Positions 61,290 through 64,000 of a stretch of DNA of 64,000 nt are shown piece by piece. The DNA lies in the NCBI RefSeq assembly GCF_006543045.1, contig NZ_RBZW01000042.1, positions 1-64,000 of the forward strand. Reading direction: 5' to 3'. Origin of the DNA: Salinadaptatus halalkaliphilus. GTDB taxonomy: Archaea > Halobacteriota > Halobacteria > Halobacteriales > Natrialbaceae. The number at the start of each line of letters is the position of its first letter. Position 1 is the stretch's first letter. The notes under the pieces were generated by a model. That model saw only the letters and a list, made by a program, of their open reading frames with translations, was not told where the DNA came from and did not search any database. The position numbers and the translations under genes were made by a program.

Positions 61290-61841
61290 TGGTTGGTGCT
61301 TGGTATCACTACACACTATATATCGGTTGTGTATATGTGATGTATATTCCCTAGAGAACCGATCGATCGGGCACATTTTGGTTTCGTTTCACCCTCTCTC
61401 TTTTCCCACCCGTCACGATTGGTTCCTACCGGTTGATCGGTCTCCGCGACCGTTTCTCGGCCACTGGTTGGCCTCGAGATCCGTTCGTGAAACTGATCGG
61501 TGGTACTATGAACTCCAACTAGAATGATACTAAGTATATAATTTATTTATTATTATGGGGGCTCCGTAGCTAGTATGTGATACTAGTTGAAATATGGATA
61601 ACGCACTAAAAAGAGCGTCTAATCGCTTCCAGATTATCGAGCCAATCTTGGGGGCGCCAGATGTCAATATAAAATCACTCACTAGATCTTGACTTCTGAA
61701 TCGAAGACGGGTTGGTCACGACCGGTGTGATCGCCTGTCACGGATTGACTCCGCCTCCTGTTTTCCAGTCCCACCACGAGCGGTATAGTTCCACTGGAAC
61801 GTTTGTCCAGCAATCCGTACGTACGGGCACTCACAACGGCG
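61290..61841. other. Gene-free AT-rich stretch
   Basis: These 552 bases are AT-rich with no convincing gene (TATA-like TATTATTATGGGGGCT around 61549-61562). GTTCCACTGGAAC near 61790-61802 is a small palindrome, and CAGCAATCCGTACG at about 61809-61822 resembles a repeat end of the ATACGG family. A minus-strand frame through 61682-61927 seems spurious because a better-supported small gene overlaps its upstream part. Confidence 0.4.
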
Positions 61842-61973
61842 TCAAGTCGGGTTTTTCCGAATGCGCGTGGGCCGCAGTGAGCCGCCACAGTCCGGGCAAC
61901 TCGAGCGATAGGAGACGGGATGAACATCAGACGAACAATCGATGCACTCGTAGCGACTTTCGTATTGTTTCAT
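61842..61973 (-). CDS. 43-residue zinc-ribbon miniprotein (rubrerythrin-like domain)
   Basis: This tiny gene encodes a 43-residue protein with two Cys pairs, YECIDCSS (C10, C13) and SCPDCGG (about C26, C29), a complete rubredoxin/rubrerythrin-like zinc ribbon, followed by a short basic tail. Haloarchaea carry many such miniproteins, and several are now thought to be regulators. The ATG at 61973 has a TTTTAATTG box (on the minus strand, about 62008-62018) upstream. The function here is unknown. Confidence 0.7.
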   Translation of the reverse strand: MKQYESRYECIDCSSDVHPVSYRSSCPDCGGSLRPTRIRKNPT

Positions 61974-62070
61974 ATTCTTTTCCTCGCGTATGGCTGATTG
62001 CCACACGCACAATTAAAACTTTTGCTGGACAAATGTTTGGTTGTTCTATCGTTACGTGGTACGATTACGT

Positions 62071-63738
62071 TCACTCGGCTGGTTCGGACTCGTCGCGTTC
62101 GTCGTCGGCCTCGAGGACGATATCGTACTGATCGCGCAGCCGTTTCTTGTCGAATTTGCCGGTCGAGGTCTTGGGGATCTCGTCGATGAACTCGTACTTA
62201 TCGGGGAGCCACCAGGACGGGAACGTCTCCGAGAGGTGGCCGTCGAGGTCTTCGGCGGTGAGATCCGCGTCCGGCGTCGGGACGATGGTCGCCAGCGGTC
62301 GCTCTTGCCAGCGTTCGTGCTCGACCGCGATGACGGTCGCCTCGGCGATGCCCTCGTGGGCCATCAGTTCGTTCTCGAGTTGGACCGACGAGATCCACTC
62401 GCCGCCGGATTTGATCATGTCCTTATCGCGGTCGACGAGGTCGACGTAGCCCATCTCGTCGCGGACGGCGATGTCGCCGGTCTTGAGGTAGCCGTCGTCG
62501 GTGAACGACTGTTCGTTTTCCTCGGGCCGGTTGTGGTAGCCGTCCGTGATCCACGGGCCACGAACCTGCAGTTCACCCATCGTCTCGTCGTCGTGTGGCA
62601 CTTCGTTGCCGTCGTCGTCGATGACGCGAATGTCTACGCCGGGAACCGGGAACCCTGCTTTGGAGCGATATTCGTACTGCTCCTCCGGCGAAAGCGCTTT
62701 GACTTCCTTTCGGAGCGTACTCAGCGTACACAGCGGCGAGGTCTCGGTCATCCCCCACCCCTGGATGATCGGCGCATCGTACTCCTCGTCGTACTTCCGA
62801 ATCAGCGACTCGGGCGGCGCGGAGCCCCCGACGGTCAGCCGATCGATGTTCGAGATGTCGACCTCCGGGTTGTCGTCGAGATACTCGGCCATCTCGAGCC
62901 AGATGGTTGGGACGCCCGCCGAGACCGTCACCTCCTCGTCGGCGATCAGGTGGGCGATCGACTCGGGGTCGGTATGGACCGACGGGAAGACCTGTTTCGC
63001 TCCGGCAAAGGTCGCAGCGTAGGGGATCCCCCAGCCGTTGGCGTGAAACATCGGGACGATCGGCAACGCGACGTCGCTCTCGCTGACCTGATTCGCGTCG
63101 ACGTGGCCACACATCACGCTGTGGAGGTACATCGCCCGGTGGCTGTAGGTGACACCCTTTGGCAGCCCCGTCGTCCCGGACGTGTGGCACATGCCGTACT
63201 CGGTGTCCTCGTCGATGTCGGGCCACTCGTACTCGGTCGGCTGGCCTGCAAGCAGCGACTCGTAGTCCGTCACGGGCTCGAGGTCCGTTTCCGGCACCTC
63301 GTCGGCTAACACGACGTACTGCTCGACCGACTCGAGGTCGTCGGCGTTGGCCTCGACTTTCTCGACGAGGGCCGGATCGACGAAGATCACCTCGTCGCCG
63401 GCGTCTTCGATCGTGTGGACGAAGTGGTGATCGGGCAGGCGCATGTTACACATGTGAAACGACCGCCCCGTACACGCCGGCCCGAAGTAGAGTTCGAAGT
63501 GGCGGTAGTGATTCGTCGCGACGACGCCGACGCGGGAGTCGTCGTCGACCTCGAGCTCGTCGAGAGCGTGTGCGAGCTGGCAGATTCGGTCGTGGGCGTC
63601 GGCGTACGTATACCGGTGGATACTGCCATCCGGACGTTTCGTTACGAGTTCTCGATCAGGGAACAGTTCGGCCGCACGATCGATTACCTTGTCAAGCGTT
63701 AACTGCACACCCATCATGGCTGCCAGAATTGTACTCAT
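62071..63738 (-). CDS. Acyl-CoA synthetase (AMP-binding, medium/long-chain type)
   Basis: This 555-residue adenylate-forming enzyme activates a carboxylic acid to an acyl-CoA. The ATP loop is HTSGTTGLPKG (about 188-198), with the aromatic A-motif GWGMTETSP (about 306-314), GYLKTGD (about 425-431), the RDKDMIKSGGEWIS hinge (about 443-456) and the C-terminal catalytic Lys in TSTGKFDKKRL (about 529-539). The gene is complete. In-frame ATGs at 63717 and 63714 are alternative starts. It may activate fatty or aryl/short-chain acids; the CoA-transferase and other genes are 24 kb away, so a link is not certain. Confidence 0.92.
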   Translation of the reverse strand: MSTILAAMMGVQLTLDKVIDRAAELFPDRELVTKRPDGSIHRYTYADAHDRICQLAHALDELEVDDDSRVGVVATNHYRHFELYFGPACTGRSFHMCNMRLPDHHFVHTIEDAGDEVIFVDPALVEKVEANADDLESVEQYVVLADEVPETDLEPVTDYESLLAGQPTEYEWPDIDEDTEYGMCHTSGTTGLPKGVTYSHRAMYLHSVMCGHVDANQVSESDVALPIVPMFHANGWGIPYAATFAGAKQVFPSVHTDPESIAHLIADEEVTVSAGVPTIWLEMAEYLDDNPEVDISNIDRLTVGGSAPPESLIRKYDEEYDAPIIQGWGMTETSPLCTLSTLRKEVKALSPEEQYEYRSKAGFPVPGVDIRVIDDDGNEVPHDDETMGELQVRGPWITDGYHNRPEENEQSFTDDGYLKTGDIAVRDEMGYVDLVDRDKDMIKSGGEWISSVQLENELMAHEGIAEATVIAVEHERWQERPLATIVPTPDADLTAEDLDGHLSETFPSWWLPDKYEFIDEIPKTSTGKFDKKRLRDQYDIVLEADDERDESEPAE

Positions 63739-63840
63739 ACAACCCCTTATACTATTTGCCGGTTTGCGGCCAATGTATCCGCAACCCCGCCGAGAGCCGC
63801 TGGTGTGGCTCGTTTATGTTATGTGGCCTGTGTCCATCTG

Positions 63841-63921
63841 ATACGGATTGTTGTAGCGTTTTCCCGGTGATCACCCGGACGGGGTCGGTGATCACCGGTA
63901 AAGAACTACAACGGTCCGTAT
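63841..63921. repeat. Palindromic repeat D (ATACGG family)
   Basis: The ends ATACGGATTGTTGTAG (63841-63856) and CTACAACGGTCCGTAT (63906-63921) are inverted with two mismatches. The inner arms CCGGTGATCACC (63864-63875) and GGTGATCACCGG (63887-63898) are fully complementary around an 11-base loop. The inner arms differ in sequence from copies B2 and C yet keep full pairing. It lies upstream of the acyl-CoA synthetase start; what lies to its right is outside the window. Confidence 0.85.
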
Positions 63922-64000
63922 GAGACGTGCTCGACCCTTCGTTTCGGAGTGATACGGCAACAATTATAACAGTCTGCTTGGATACCAGGGTATGATCACC

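Noticed and set aside
61682-61927. 81-residue minus-strand frame, first considered a transposase fragment
   Set aside because: No transposase motif, and it overlaps the better-supported zinc-ribbon miniprotein in a different frame.
1-64000. CRISPR array, rRNA genes, insertion-sequence transposases
   Set aside because: No regularly spaced direct repeats, rRNA-like sequence or transposase motifs were noticed anywhere in the window.

Overview
The window is haloarchaeal chromosome. It has high GC, an acidic predicted proteome, many CTCGAG hexamers, short or absent mRNA leaders with TATA boxes about 25-35 bases upstream of starts, and archaeal or haloarchaeal marker genes (ftsZ2 with its CdrS/CdrL regulators, rio2, ncsA, rdfA). 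The style fits the Natrialbaceae (Natrinema/Haloterrigena-like), but that placement is inference.

Layout. (1) 1-5172: a lower-GC block of small orphan genes around a primase/polymerase-type replication protein. It abuts the 3' end of a minus-strand tRNA-Tyr gene (5173-5246), as expected for an integrated plasmid or provirus; no integrase or second attachment site is in view. (2) 5.3-7.5 kb: the cell-division locus cdrL - cdrS - ftsZ2, with a cluster of palindromic GTAAGAC sites between cdrL and cdrS. (3) 7.9-20 kb: housekeeping genes, comprising DedA, tRNA thiolation, an ABC-2 exporter, a methyltransferase, endonuclease IV, lipoate ligase, Rio2 kinase, an HD phosphohydrolase and a rod-shape factor. 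(4) 20-33.4 kb: glycerate kinase, an iron alcohol dehydrogenase, IclR, UspA, hisD, a sodium:solute symporter with a tiny partner, two more alcohol dehydrogenases and an aldehyde dehydrogenase. (5) 34-36.3 kb: malic enzyme. (6) 36.8-60.6 kb: a dense catabolic region with three enolase-superfamily dehydratases/racemases, a class III CoA-transferase, a ThDP enzyme, an AtuA pair, a 2-hydroxyacid dehydrogenase, an RraA-type protein, two SDRs, a TAXI-TRAP uptake system, IclR and Lrp regulators, two class III aminotransferases, a cupin, a FAH-family enzyme and a threonine-synthase-like enzyme. (7) 60.8-64 kb: a CBS protein, a zinc-ribbon miniprotein and an acyl-CoA ligase.

How the genes may work together. 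Region 6 looks like an uptake-and-degradation unit for one or more hydroxy, sugar or branched organic acids. TAXI-TRAP would import the acid, enolase-superfamily enzymes would dehydrate or epimerise it, dehydrogenases/SDRs would oxidise or reduce it, and the CoA-transferase, ThDP, RraA or FAH enzymes would activate or cleave the carbon skeleton. Malic enzyme would then feed pyruvate. The substrate cannot be read from sequence. The region carries inverted paralogous pairs (enolase-type genes at 36.8 and 50.3 kb, SDR genes at 44.7 and 55.1 kb).

The most unusual signal is a family of 80-140 base palindromic repeats with ends of the type ATACGG-n-TGTTGTA. They lie mostly at gene 3' ends, and the end often shares bases with the stop codon (TGATACGG). 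Five elements with two recognisable ends and several half-copies are visible. Their inner hairpin arms differ in sequence between copies yet stay complementary. An internally deleted transporter pseudogene of the arsenic-resistance (ACR3/BASS) type lies at 58.7-59.2 kb.
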